NCBI GenBank assembly: GCA_004297775.1
Contig: SCUE01000035.1
Location: forward strand, 62,001 to 126,000
Length of the DNA stretch: 64,000 bases
Source: Chloroflexota bacterium
GTDB taxonomy: Bacteria; Chloroflexota; UBA6077; FW602-bin22
Direction: 5' to 3'
Shown: piece after piece, positions 24,743 to 33,345 of the stretch
Numbering within the stretch: the first letter of the stretch is position 1
How the letters are laid out: every line of letters begins with the position of its first letter
Notes under the pieces: model-generated
What the model saw: only the letters and a program-made list of their open reading frames with translations
What the model was told of the DNA's origin: nothing
Databases searched by the model: none
Position numbers and translations under genes: made by a program

Positions 24743-25750
24743 CTACGCCGCCCGGACGCGTTCCGGCGCCAGCGCGCGCATTGTTTCGCGGACGGCCTCG
24801 GCGGTCTTGCGGGCGGTGATGACCCGGACGACCGCGGTGTCGAGCCCGGTCGCGAGCCGCTTGAACGCCGCCGGCGCCTCGGCCGCGCCGCCAAAGTATC
24901 CGACCTTGCGAATCAGTTCATCCGGGAATCGGTCGAGCAGATCGTTGGCGTCGGCGCCATCCGCGCGGCCGGTCTCGTATGCGACGAGCGCGTCGGCGAA
25001 TCCCATGCGCTCGAAGTGCGCGCGATAGGTCGGCAGCAAGGCGTAGTTCACGACCTGTCGCGACAACGCCCGCCGCGCCGCGGGGACATCCTCATCGACG
25101 CAGACGCGAATGTACTGCGTGATTGGGACCGCCGATGGATCGCGACCGGCCGCGCGGGCGCCCTCGGCGATGCGCTCGCGACACCAAGCGACCTGCTCGG
25201 GCGATGCCCAGTTCGGCAGGACGCCGTCGGCGTGCCGTCCGGCCATCTGAAGCGTCTTTGGCCCCAGCGCGGCGACGAACACCGGCGTCGGTGGCGGCTT
25301 GATTCCGAGGGACACGCCACGGAGGGTGATCATCTTGCCTTCGAGTGTCACGCTTTCGCCGCCGAGCAGGCCGCGCAGGGCGATCGCGTACTCGCGCAGC
25401 GCCGTCAACGGCGTGACGTTCGGCAAGCCGAACATCTCGCGCGCGTGCGGCTCGTAGAGCGGATTCGCGCCGATCCCGAGGGTGAAGGTTCCGCGCGTGA
25501 TCGTCGAGACCGTGGCCGCCTGGGCCGCCAGCGTTACGGCCGACCAGTTGCCGGCCGGGATGACCGAGATGCCGGTCGGAAGTCCGCTCGTCTCAAACCA
25601 ACGAACGCAGGTGTGAAAGGCATCGAATCCGGTCGCGCCGGCCGGCGTCCACACGCTGGCGAAGCCGTGATCGGCCGCGTCTCGCGCCAGACCGCGCAAT
25701 TCGTCCGGCGGTAGCCCCAGCATGGGGTCCAGGCCGATGCCAATTTCCAC
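24743..25750 (-). CDS. LLM-class (F420-dependent type) oxidoreductase
   Basis: A TIM-barrel luciferase-like monooxygenase family protein of about 335 residues. Family features are IGLDPMLGLPPDELRGLARD, TGISVIPAGNWSAVTLAAQA, RGTFTLGIGANPLYEPHARE, PVFVAALGPKTLQMAGRHAD and GVLPNWASPEQV. The SxxxP-poor, cofactor-binding pattern fits the F420-using branch better than FMN, but the cofactor is an inference. GTG 25750 was chosen because it directly precedes the first strand and has AAGGA about 10 nt upstream. It follows the FmdB gene by 13 bp, so the two are probably co-transcribed. Confidence 0.88.
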   Translation of the reverse strand: MEIGIGLDPMLGLPPDELRGLARDAADHGFASVWTPAGATGFDAFHTCVRWFETSGLPTGISVIPAGNWSAVTLAAQAATVSTITRGTFTLGIGANPLYEPHAREMFGLPNVTPLTALREYAIALRGLLGGESVTLEGKMITLRGVSLGIKPPPTPVFVAALGPKTLQMAGRHADGVLPNWASPEQVAWCRERIAEGARAAGRDPSAVPITQYIRVCVDEDVPAARRALSRQVVNYALLPTYRAHFERMGFADALVAYETGRADGADANDLLDRFPDELIRKVGYFGGAAEAPAAFKRLATGLDTAVVRVITARKTAEAVRETMRALAPERVRAA

Positions 25751-25763
25751 GTGAACTTTGTCC

Positions 25764-26009
25764 TTACTTCTTCGACTTTGGCTTACCGGTGGCCTTGGGG
25801 GTCGCCTTCGCGGCCGGCATCGGCTCGCGCATCGGCGCCTTCGCCGGGATCTTGACTGTGTAGTCGGCCTTCGATGCAAACCCCGACACGAGTTTCTCGG
25901 CCGGTTTGCCGCAGGTCGGACAGGGTCCGGGCTCGCCGGACTGCGACATCGCGCGCGTCAATTCGAAGTCCGTGGCGCAGGTCCGGCACCGATATTCATA
26001 AATTGGCAC
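25764..26009 (-). CDS. FmdB-family zinc ribbon protein
   Basis: An 81-residue protein with the FmdB zinc ribbon: MPIYEYRCRTCATDFE, then GPCPTCGKPAEKLVSGF, giving two CxxC pairs. The C-terminal 30 residues are Lys/Pro/Ala-rich and likely disordered. The family was named from formamidase regulators, but its general function is unknown. It lies upstream of the LLM oxidoreductase in the same direction and is divergent from the histidine kinase gene. Confidence 0.9.
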   Translation of the reverse strand: MPIYEYRCRTCATDFELTRAMSQSGEPGPCPTCGKPAEKLVSGFASKADYTVKIPAKAPMREPMPAAKATPKATGKPKSKK

Positions 26010-26156
26010 TTGAACACCCCCTTCGGGTCCTACATTCTATCGCCTGACAGTGGAGCAACAAGGCCAACTGGCGCGATCCGTCATCGGGCGACTCCCGTCG
26101 GGCGCACGTCGCCGATCGTCGCCCATCGTTTTCGCGCGCTAGGGCATCTCGAACCG

Positions 26157-27959
26157 ATGTTTCCGCTCGGCCGCTGGCGCCTCGGTCTGCGCGGGCAGCT
26201 CGTCGCCCAGGTCGTCATCGGCGTCGTCGTCGTCGTCGGAATGCTGCTGCTCCTGCGCGCCTACATCGCGCAGGAGGAAATGGATCGCGGCGGTCGAGCA
26301 CGTCAGTCGGTTGGCCGAGTTCTGGCGGGATACATCGACGCGCAGTTGACGAATCAGCTCGCGCAACTGGCGCGAGCGGCCGGTCAGTTCGCGCTTCCCG
26401 GCGCGCGCCCGGCGCCGTCGCTGTTGGAGGACGCGCGGTCGCGTCTCGAAGCGTCGTCGCACGGCGTCTACCTCCTCGATGCCTCCGGGATGCTGATCGC
26501 GGCCGATCCACTCGAGATCGGCGCCGTCGCCGAGGCGGTTGGCCGCCGGCCGGAGGTCGTCGAGGCGATCGCGCGGGGGCGGCCGGCCGTGTCCGGCGTC
26601 CACACTGGACCGCGTGGGCGTCCGCAGTTCGCGGTCGTCGTTCCGGTGCGACTCGCGGCCGGGGTCGGCCAACTGGGATCTCTGGTCGATCCGACCAGCC
26701 CGCTCTTCGTCGAGCTCGTCGAAGCAGCGCGCGCGATGGATGATGGCATCGTCGCCGAGGTCGTCGATCAGTTCGGCACAGTCGTTTCCGCGACTCAACG
26801 GGAAAGAACGCTCTTGCCGGCCGCGTTTCCGGTGCTGGCGCCGGGCGCGGCCGGCACCGGTCAGATCGCCCGACCGATCGGAATCTCGGGTGACGAGCCG
26901 TTCCTGGTCGTGCGCGTGCCGCTCGAACGAGCGCCGTGGCACCTCGTTGTCGCGGTGCCCGAGGCACGCATCCTCGCGCCGGTGCGGCGCTGGGACCAGC
27001 CACTCGCCGGCATGGGAATCGCGACGTTTCTGGTGCTGGTTGGGTTGTCGGTCCTGACGTCGCGTGGGATCGTCGGGCCGGTTCAAACGCTGATACAGTC
27101 GGCCCGTCGCATCGCGCGCGGCGATCTTGCGAGCCCCGTTCCGCGCGTCGGTGGCGGCGAGCTCGGCAATCTCGCCGCCGCGCTCGATGACATGCGTGGC
27201 GACCTGCGGACGGCCGATCAGGCCCGCGCCGAGGTCGACCACCTCAAGGATGAGTTCATCTCGTCGGTCTCGCACGAACTGCGCACACCGCTCGGCTTCG
27301 TCAAGGGGTACGCGACGACGCTCCTGCGGACCGACACGCGCTGGGATAGTCGAACCGCGCGACGCTGTCTCGAAATCATCGACGAGTCGAGTGACCAACT
27401 GCTCGAATTGGTCGATCATCTCCTCGATATGTCGCGCATCAACGAGGGGAAACTCAGCGTCAACCCCGAGCCGACCGCGCTCGGCCCGCTGATCGAGGAG
27501 GCACGGCATCGCTACGGCAGCCGATCACGCGAGCACGTGATGGTCGCGCGGATTTCCCCGGAATGCCCGGAGGTCCATGCCGACCCGAGCCGCGTGCGCC
27601 AGATCTTGAACAACTTGCTCGACAACGCGATCAAGTACTCGCCCGAGGGCGGCGACATCGCGATCGAACTCGAAGTCGTCGATACCCCGGTGGCGCCGAT
27701 GGCTCAGGTCTCGGTGTGCGATCGTGGCATCGGCATAACGTCCGACCAGCTCGAGGTGGTTTTCGATCGGTTCAATCGCGGCCGCAACCCCTTGATTCGC
27801 AAGATCAGGGGCGTCGGCCTGGGCTTACCAATCTGTCGCGGAATCGTCGAGGCGCACGGCGGTAGGATCTGGGCGGAACGAGCGACGGAGCAGGGAACGA
27901 TCGTGCGGTTCACGTTGCCGCTCGCGCGGAGTGCGGTCGAGGTTGGGGGTGGTGGATGA
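26157..27959 (+). CDS. Membrane sensor histidine kinase
   Basis: A 600-residue sensor kinase. A first membrane helix (about residues 14-36) precedes an extracytoplasmic Cache-like sensor (about 40-280), then a second helix (GIATFLVLVGLSVL), HAMP, the dimerisation domain with SHELRTPLG (His about 373) and an ATPase domain with NNLLDNAIKYSPEGG, VCDRGIGI and GVGLGLPI. ATG 26157 was chosen to start just before the first helix; the longer frame upstream overlaps FmdB. It should phosphorylate the OmpR-type regulator encoded next, whose ATG overlaps its stop (ATGA). The signal is unknown. Confidence 0.93.
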   Translation: MFPLGRWRLGLRGQLVAQVVIGVVVVVGMLLLLRAYIAQEEMDRGGRARQSVGRVLAGYIDAQLTNQLAQLARAAGQFALPGARPAPSLLEDARSRLEASSHGVYLLDASGMLIAADPLEIGAVAEAVGRRPEVVEAIARGRPAVSGVHTGPRGRPQFAVVVPVRLAAGVGQLGSLVDPTSPLFVELVEAARAMDDGIVAEVVDQFGTVVSATQRERTLLPAAFPVLAPGAAGTGQIARPIGISGDEPFLVVRVPLERAPWHLVVAVPEARILAPVRRWDQPLAGMGIATFLVLVGLSVLTSRGIVGPVQTLIQSARRIARGDLASPVPRVGGGELGNLAAALDDMRGDLRTADQARAEVDHLKDEFISSVSHELRTPLGFVKGYATTLLRTDTRWDSRTARRCLEIIDESSDQLLELVDHLLDMSRINEGKLSVNPEPTALGPLIEEARHRYGSRSREHVMVARISPECPEVHADPSRVRQILNNLLDNAIKYSPEGGDIAIELEVVDTPVAPMAQVSVCDRGIGITSDQLEVVFDRFNRGRNPLIRKIRGVGLGLPICRGIVEAHGGRIWAERATEQGTIVRFTLPLARSAVEVGGGG

Positions 27960-28651
27960 AGGACCGTCCGCTGGTGCTGATCGTCGACGATGAGAATCGA
28001 TACCTGCAGTTGATCGCGATGAACCTGCACGCGAGCGGGTATCGCACTGTTCGGGCGTCCGACGGAACGACCGCGATCGCGAGGGCCGAGATGCAGGACC
28101 TCGCACTGGTGATCCTCGACGTGATGTTGCCCGACATGGATGGATACGAGGTGTGCCGCGCGATCCGCGAATTCTCGACCGTGCCGATCATCATGCTGAC
28201 GGCAAAAGCTGAGATCGCGCACAAGGTTGCCGGGCTGGGCGCCGGCGCGGACGATTACGTGACGAAGCCGTTCTCGGTCGATGAGCTCATCGCGCGCGTT
28301 CAGGCTCAATTGCGACGACAGGAATCGTCCAGCCGCCCGCGCCCGCCGCGCGTCTTCGAGGCCGACGAGCTCCGCATCGACTTCGACGCTCGCACAGTGA
28401 CGAGTGACGGGGCGGACGTGGCACTGACGCCGCTCGAGTTCCGCCTCCTCGAACGGCTCGCCGGCAGCGCCGGCCGCGTCCTGCTGGCGAACGAAATCCT
28501 CAATTCGGTCTGGGGACCGGGATACGAATCGGCGGACGATGTGTTGCGCGCGGCGATCGCGCGACTCCGCCGCAAGATCGAAATCGATCCCGATCATCCG
28601 CGACATCTCATCACCGTTCGCGGCATCGGGTACTGCTTCGGACGGCGCTAG
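27956..28651 (+). CDS. OmpR/PhoB-type response regulator
   Basis: A 231-residue regulator. The receiver domain has the acidic pair near LIVDDEN, the phospho-acceptor Asp55 in LVILDVMLPDMDGYEV and Lys in DDYVTKPFSVDEL. The C-terminal winged helix (LTPLEFRLLERLAGSAGRVL, DVLRAAIARLRRKIEIDP, HLITVRGIGYCF) binds DNA. The start overlaps the kinase stop, so the two form a classical two-component pair. Its targets cannot be read from this window. Confidence 0.95.
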   Translation: MKDRPLVLIVDDENRYLQLIAMNLHASGYRTVRASDGTTAIARAEMQDLALVILDVMLPDMDGYEVCRAIREFSTVPIIMLTAKAEIAHKVAGLGAGADDYVTKPFSVDELIARVQAQLRRQESSSRPRPPRVFEADELRIDFDARTVTSDGADVALTPLEFRLLERLAGSAGRVLLANEILNSVWGPGYESADDVLRAAIARLRRKIEIDPDHPRHLITVRGIGYCFGRR

Positions 28652-28740
28652 GCGCGCTGTTCTCACCTGTCACGTGGTCGTCACATAGGCACCCATGCCG
28701 GTCACGCCATCGTTATGGAGCGTTGGCAGACTCTCTTTCG

Positions 28741-29718
28741 ATGATCGCTGTTGCGTCCGATCTCGCCGCCGACCGGTACGGAGTCGCCCACGCGGCGATC
28801 GACCGCGCGATCCGTACCCTACCTCGTGGTCGAAACTGTCCATCCGATCGCGCCATCACGTGGCGACCTCGCGACGGCGAGCCGCTCTGGATGCGCCGTG
28901 GCCGGGTGACCTATGAGGTCTGGTCGCGCGACGAAGACGGCATCGGGTTTCGCCGCGTCGTGGCGGTGTTCGATGACACGGTGTCTCAGAGTCGAGCCGA
29001 TGCTTCCGCCGCCGCGCTCTGGCGGGCTGGGTTCGACGGCCGGCATGGTCTGGCCGTTCCGGAGGCACTCGGCGTCGTGCCGCTTCTCGGAGCGCGCCTT
29101 CAGGGCGAAATCGATGGGCGTCCACTGGATCGAATCGAGGCCGAGGAAGCGGTGGTCGCCGCGAGTCGAGCCGGAGTCTGGCTCGCCACGCTCCATCGAC
29201 GCGATCTCGGTGGTCCAACCCGCGTCGTGGCAGACACTCGCGCGTCGTTGGAGCGCGCACGCTCGATCTTGACGCGGTGCGCGGCTAGTCATCGTGCCCG
29301 TGTCGACAACGTTATCGAGCGATTGCATGGTGGCCTCACTCCGCACCGGCCTGGTTCTCCGACGCACGGGGCTTTTGGGCCGTCGAAGGTTTACGTTGGG
29401 TCGGCGATTACGGTCGACGATCTTGGTGGCTTCGCGCTGGGTGAACCGGAACGCGATCTCGGCTCGTTCCTAGCGGAAGGACTGGTTTCGGCGCTGTCGG
29501 GTTCGGCCGCCTTGCCAGATATCGCGGCGCGCAATGCCGCGTTCCTGACCGGCTACGGCCACGCGGGCGGCCGCGGAAGCCTCGGCCGTCTTGGCCTGTG
29601 GTCGAGTGTGAGTCTGATCGAGCGTCTGGCGGTCCTGGCCGAGGAGTCGCCACTGCCCAATCGCCACTGGGACGGTTGGCTGGCGATGTGCGAACGAGGA
29701 TTGAGCCAGGCCGCCTGA
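28741..29718 (+). CDS. Aminoglycoside phosphotransferase-fold protein with degenerate catalytic loop
   Basis: About 325 residues with the APH/choline-kinase-like layout. The catalytic loop normally reads HGD-x-x-x-x-N, but here it is HGAFGPSK: both the base Asp and the Asn are replaced. The following metal-binding Asp is kept in ITVDDLGGFALGEPERDLGS. The protein is therefore probably a pseudokinase or binds ligand without phosphotransfer. ATG 28741 is preferred to TTG 28723. It stands alone between the two-component pair and the CxxCH paralogue block. Its specific substrate class is not evident. Confidence 0.65.
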   Translation: MIAVASDLAADRYGVAHAAIDRAIRTLPRGRNCPSDRAITWRPRDGEPLWMRRGRVTYEVWSRDEDGIGFRRVVAVFDDTVSQSRADASAAALWRAGFDGRHGLAVPEALGVVPLLGARLQGEIDGRPLDRIEAEEAVVAASRAGVWLATLHRRDLGGPTRVVADTRASLERARSILTRCAASHRARVDNVIERLHGGLTPHRPGSPTHGAFGPSKVYVGSAITVDDLGGFALGEPERDLGSFLAEGLVSALSGSAALPDIAARNAAFLTGYGHAGGRGSLGRLGLWSSVSLIERLAVLAEESPLPNRHWDGWLAMCERGLSQAA

Positions 29719-29808
29719 ATTGGCGAAGGATACTGTGGCTGCGAATCTGGTTGAGGGCGTGCGTTGGTCCCTGGCGGTTTTTGTCGTGAATCTGTAATGG
29801 AATCTGCC

Positions 29809-29837
29809 TTGCGTCGATCGATGCCCCAGTATATTGT
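29809..29837 (+). promoter_or_regulatory. Predicted sigma-70-type promoter
   Basis: TTGCGT (29809-29814) and TATTGT (29832-29837) are separated by 17 bp. The site precedes the first CxxCH-type paralogue. Because the TTG at 29834 lies inside the -10, it supports the GTG at 29888 as the true start. Confidence 0.55.
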
Positions 29838-29887
29838 CAATAAATGCACGTGGTTTGCCGGCGCCGATCGACGGGGATCGTAGCCGC

Positions 29888-30718
29888 GTGATTGCATGGC
29901 TTCTCCGACTCTTCGGCGTCGGATCAACCCAGACCGCGACGTCCCAGGCGTCACGCGGCGGTTCCGCCGGAACGTCGGGTCGAGCATCGGCCGGTAGTGG
30001 CCCCACCTCCCGCGCTACAAAGTCGAACGCGAAGCACGTCGATCCCTCTGAGGCGCTGCCGCCAGATGAGTTCCGCCTGGCCAGGCGACGTGTCATCGCC
30101 TATATCGGTCGGGCCCGCATTCCGACCCGACAGGCCGCGGCGGGGCGTCAAGCCTTCATCGCCGATTTGAGCAAGGTCTATGAGGCGATTCGGACCAGTC
30201 CGACCGAGATGATCCTCGAGCGTGCCGGTGACGTCGGCAACAAGCATGAAGAAGCATTTCGCGACTCGCTGTCGCACGCCCAGGGGATCGAGCCGCCCGC
30301 GGAATGCGAAGACGTGCATAACGCGCTCGTCCAGTGGTTGACGAACCTCGATTCGGCCTGCCTCGCTCTGATGGATGCGCGCCGCTTGAAGGATCGCTCG
30401 ATGCTCGGAACGTTCCGCGAGCGGCTCGGCCAAGCCAGGCGGCAAGCCGCCGCATTGAGCGTGTTCCGCAACCAACTGTTCACCGATTACAGGCTGCGGC
30501 TCGACCCGACAATCAAGCGTCACAAACCAAGCGAGCCGACGACCGAGGGCGCCGCCGTCGAAGCCGCGCCAACTGAGGCTCAGAAGCCGACCGCTCTCGC
30601 GTCTGTTCCAGTGCGGGGACGACGCGGCGCCCGGCGTGGACGCGGACGGTTGGTCCGTCGCGAATACTCGCCAGAGTCGCGCCTGCGTATGCCCGGCCAG
30701 GAGCGACGCGCCAGTTAG
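29888..30718 (+). CDS. Helical-bundle protein, member 1 of a local paralogous family (degenerate CxxCH)
   Basis: About 276 residues. A short hydrophobic N-terminus (VIAWLLRLFGVGS), a Ser/Gly/Ala linker, a helical core (residues about 65-210) and a basic Arg/Gly-rich tail (VPVRGRRGARRGRGRLVRR). The core aligns with the proteins at 32095, 32722 and the minus-strand 34009-34542: PPAECEDVHNALVQWL here corresponds to PPxxCxxCHxAxxxW in the others, so the second Cys is Val. GTG 29888 is chosen from the promoter position; the frame opens at TTG 29834. I do not recognise the family. The basic tail suggests nucleic-acid or surface binding. Confidence 0.65.
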   Translation: MIAWLLRLFGVGSTQTATSQASRGGSAGTSGRASAGSGPTSRATKSNAKHVDPSEALPPDEFRLARRRVIAYIGRARIPTRQAAAGRQAFIADLSKVYEAIRTSPTEMILERAGDVGNKHEEAFRDSLSHAQGIEPPAECEDVHNALVQWLTNLDSACLALMDARRLKDRSMLGTFRERLGQARRQAAALSVFRNQLFTDYRLRLDPTIKRHKPSEPTTEGAAVEAAPTEAQKPTALASVPVRGRRGARRGRGRLVRREYSPESRLRMPGQERRAS

Positions 30719-30833
30719 CCCCGGTCATCGCCGGTCGTCGGCGGGCGGATCGCCTTCCGGCTCGATCTGTTATGAACCGTCGAATACAGCGCGTAACTGC
30801 CACCTTGCGACTCCGCCGACACGTCGCGCGTCG

Positions 30834-30839
30834 TACGAT
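30834..30839 (+). promoter_or_regulatory. -10 hexamer placing anmK on a leaderless transcript
   Basis: TACGAT ends 6 nt before the anmK GTG (30846), so the predicted transcript would begin at or next to the start codon. No Shine-Dalgarno is present. Confidence 0.4.
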
Positions 30840-30845
30840 CGGACC

Positions 30846-32039
30846 GTGCGCGTCGTCGGTCTCATGGCGGGAACGTCGGTCGATGCGGTTGATGCCGCCC
30901 TGGTCGATATCACGCGCTCCGGTGCGACGCTGCAGGTCGCGCCGCGACGGTTCATCGAGTATCCGTTTGACGCGTCGCTGCGCGATCGCGTCCACGCCGT
31001 CTTCGATCCATCGGGCGGCCGAACGGATGAAATCTGCGAGCTGAACTTCGCGCTTGGGGAGCTGTTCGCCGACGCGGCCGCGGCGGTCTGTGAGGGAGAG
31101 ACGCCCGATCTCATTTGCTCGCACGGCCAGACGATCTGGCACAACATCCGATCCGACGGGCGCGCGAGCTCCACGTTCCAGATCGGCGAGCCGAGTGTCA
31201 TCGCCGAAAGGACCGGCGCGACCGTCGTGGCCGATTTCCGCCCGCGCGACATCGCCGCCGGCGGTCAGGGTGCGCCGCTCTCGAGCTACGTCGATGTCCT
31301 GCTGTTTGGCGACCAGACGCGGTCGCGCGCGATCCAGAATATCGGCGGCATCGCCAACGTCACGTGGATTCCGCGCGGCTTCCGGCGCGAGGACGCGTTC
31401 GCGTTCGACACCGGACCCGGCAACGTCCTGATCGATCGCGCAACCTGGGTCGCGACCGACGGACAGGCGCGCTACGACCGCGATGGTGCGATGGCGGCGC
31501 GGGGCGCGCCCGACCGCGATCTGGTCGCGGAACTCCTCGCCGGCGCGTACTTCCGGCGAGAGCCGCCGAAGAGCACCGGTCGCGAGTTATTCGGCGCATC
31601 GTATGCAGACGCAATCGCGCAACGCGTCCGCGATCGTGGCGGGGATGACGCGGACATCGTCGCGACGCTCACACTCCTGACGGTCGAGTCCATCGCCGAC
31701 GCGTACGGGCGGTTTCTGCCGGCCGCGCCGGACGACGTCGTTCTGGGCGGCGGCGGAGCGCGCAATCGCACGGTGCGCGAATGGCTGGCGCGCCGGCTTC
31801 CGACGGCGCACATCCTCGATCACGATGACTTCGGACTGCCGACCGAGGGTCGCGAGGCGATCTATTTCGCCATCCTCGGCTACGAAACGATCCACGGACG
31901 CGCCTCGACGTTGCCGCGCTGTACCGGCTCGCGCCGAAGTTCGGTTCTTGGTAAGATTCTACCAGGCAGAAACTATCATTCCCTGGTCGCGAGATTGGAG
32001 GGTGCGATGGCGATAGATCGGGTCGTGATCGCGACGTGA
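30846..32039 (+). CDS. anmK: Anhydro-N-acetylmuramic acid kinase
   Basis: Cytoplasmic kinase that opens and phosphorylates 1,6-anhydro-MurNAc during peptidoglycan recycling. Conserved blocks are VGLMAGTSVDAVDAALVD, ICSHGQTIWHN, TFQIGEPSVIAERTGATVV, QNIGGIANVTWIP, FDTGPGNVLIDRA and VVLGGGGARNRTV. The 397-residue length is close to the family norm of about 370-390; the tail after ILGYETIHGRASTLP is not conserved. GTG 30846 was chosen because it starts directly at the first strand and follows a -10 hexamer by 6 nt; the upstream frame is a shadow. It sits, apparently unrelated, among the CxxCH paralogues. Confidence 0.93.
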   Translation: MRVVGLMAGTSVDAVDAALVDITRSGATLQVAPRRFIEYPFDASLRDRVHAVFDPSGGRTDEICELNFALGELFADAAAAVCEGETPDLICSHGQTIWHNIRSDGRASSTFQIGEPSVIAERTGATVVADFRPRDIAAGGQGAPLSSYVDVLLFGDQTRSRAIQNIGGIANVTWIPRGFRREDAFAFDTGPGNVLIDRATWVATDGQARYDRDGAMAARGAPDRDLVAELLAGAYFRREPPKSTGRELFGASYADAIAQRVRDRGGDDADIVATLTLLTVESIADAYGRFLPAAPDDVVLGGGGARNRTVREWLARRLPTAHILDHDDFGLPTEGREAIYFAILGYETIHGRASTLPRCTGSRRSSVLGKILPGRNYHSLVARLEGAMAIDRVVIAT

Positions 32040-32082
32040 CGCCTGTTACCTCGCTGTTACGTTCGCCCCGGCCGCACTGGGC

Positions 32083-32088
32083 CAGAAT
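32083..32088 (+). promoter_or_regulatory. -10 hexamer for a leaderless transcript of paralogue 2
   Basis: CAGAAT ends 6 nt before ATG 32095. A direct repeat of TGTTAC lies about 20-40 bp further upstream (from 32044 and 32055) and could be an activator site. Confidence 0.35.
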
Positions 32089-32094
32089 GTGTCT

Positions 32095-32646
32095 ATGGTT
32101 ATGGTGACGAGCGAGACGCCAGCCAGCGGACACGAGTCGCCACGTCAGTCGCGACCTCGTCAAGTAGCGGATTATCTTCGTGGCTTGCGATCGATCCTCG
32201 CCCAGACCACACAGGCGCGGCAGTCGTTCATCCGTGGCACAGGCGCACTCATGGAGGCAGTTCGGCGCGACGAGGCGGACGAATTCGCCAAGTCTGCCGA
32301 CGGCATAGCCTTCGAGGCCAACTCGACATTCCGTTCGGTCCACGAGCAGCTCGCCGGAATGGATCCTCCGCCCGCCTGTGAAGGCTGTCACGAGGCGGTG
32401 ATTGCGTGGGTGGAGATGCTGATGGCGTCGGCCGACACCGTTAGCGACGCTGGAAAGGCGAATCAGCCGAGCCGCCTTCGTGAGGTTCAGGGCATGATCG
32501 CCGAGAGCCGCGTCTTCTCGGCGCGCTTCAAGACACAATATGATGGTCTCGTCGGGCAACTACGCGCGCGATCCACCACCCGAGACAAGAACACGAGGCT
32601 CATCGACAAGCACAAGCTCTCCGGTGGTTCGGCGCATCCGTCCTAA
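32095..32646 (+). CDS. CxxCH helical-bundle protein, member 2 of a local paralogous family
   Basis: About 183 residues, no signal peptide or membrane segment. Predicted mostly helical, in the order VADYLRGLRSILAQTTQARQ (helix 1), a second helix, HEQLAGMDPPPACEGCHEAV (loop with CxxCH then helix 3), and a last helix FSARFKTQYDGLVGQLRA, ending in a basic tail. The motif CEGCH is the only Cys/His cluster and could bind metal or, less likely in the cytoplasm, heme. ATG 32095 sits 6 nt after a -10 hexamer. The frame opens at GTG 32089. Function unknown. Confidence 0.7.
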   Translation: MVMVTSETPASGHESPRQSRPRQVADYLRGLRSILAQTTQARQSFIRGTGALMEAVRRDEADEFAKSADGIAFEANSTFRSVHEQLAGMDPPPACEGCHEAVIAWVEMLMASADTVSDAGKANQPSRLREVQGMIAESRVFSARFKTQYDGLVGQLRARSTTRDKNTRLIDKHKLSGGSAHPS

Positions 32647-32694
32647 CAAGACCGCGCCGCCGGTCGGCGCGGGGCACCCGCGGCACCGGTGATG

Positions 32695-32700
32695 TACTAT
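32695..32700 (+). promoter_or_regulatory. -10 hexamer within an inverted repeat upstream of paralogue 3
   Basis: TACTAT at 32695-32700 lies in the perfect repeat GGTGAT-GTACT-ATCACC (32688-32704). The arrangement suggests a promoter covered by an operator. It makes ATG 32722 the likely start, not the ATG at 32692 that precedes the hexamer. Confidence 0.4.
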
Positions 32701-32721
32701 CACCGCCGGCACGACTCTCCC

Positions 32722-33255
32722 ATGGCCAGATCGAGTTCCTCATCCTCCTCAACGCCGTCGGGAACGCCCCGCGATGTCGCCAAGTTTCTGGTTGATCTGA
32801 AACCGATTCTCTCAACTGCCACCGAGGCCCGGCGCAACTGGGTGCGGCGAATCGGCATCTTGATGGAGGACGCGCGCCGCGGCAACGCTACCGCGCTGAC
32901 GGCATCCGCGTCGTCGACTGGGCGGGACTACGTCAACATCTTTCGTTCGGCGCGCGAGCGGGTCGATCGCATCACGCCGCCGCGCGGGTGTTCGGAGTGC
33001 CATCGCGCGCTCGCGCGCTGGCTCGACAAGCTTATCGCGGCGTGTGAACTGCTCGTCGAGGTCGGCATCAGCGGCAACGTCTCGCGGATTCGCGAAACGC
33101 AGGGTATTCTGGCCGAGGGACGCGTGCATGCCACGCGTTTCAACGAGGAGTACGCCGGGCTGATCAAGGACCTTCGCGAGAAGGTCGCGACGCTATCCGC
33201 CCGACAGCGCGAACGCCAGCGCGCGCGGGTTCGGCGGTCGGCCGACGAAGAGTAA
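32722..33255 (+). CDS. CxxCH helical-bundle protein, member 3 of a local paralogous family
   Basis: About 177 residues: a Ser-rich start, then VAKFLVDLKPILSTATEARR, a second helix, VDRITPPRGCSECHRALARW with the CxxCH motif, and VHATRFNEEYAGLIKDLREK before a basic tail. It is the closest relative of the minus-strand member at 34009 (both share the RRIGILM / RQIGGLL helix and RFNEEY / RFNDEY). No targeting signal. ATG 32722 is preferred over 32689 because a predicted -10 lies between them. It is 91 bp upstream of a NarL-type regulator gene. Function unknown. Confidence 0.7.
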   Translation: MARSSSSSSSTPSGTPRDVAKFLVDLKPILSTATEARRNWVRRIGILMEDARRGNATALTASASSTGRDYVNIFRSARERVDRITPPRGCSECHRALARWLDKLIAACELLVEVGISGNVSRIRETQGILAEGRVHATRFNEEYAGLIKDLREKVATLSARQRERQRARVRRSADEE

Positions 33256-33333
33256 TTCCCGCGCGTTCGCGACGGCGCCGCGAACGGATGTGACTGTGAT
33301 GGCCGATCGCATCGTGTTCCATGCCTGGTTGGA

Positions 33334-33339
33334 TAGAAT
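33334..33339 (+). promoter_or_regulatory. -10 hexamer for a leaderless transcript of the NarL-type regulator
   Basis: TAGAAT ends 6 nt before the GTG at 33346; no Shine-Dalgarno is present. It suggests that this gene has its own promoter apart from paralogue 3. Confidence 0.45.
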
Positions 33340-33345
33340 CTAGCC

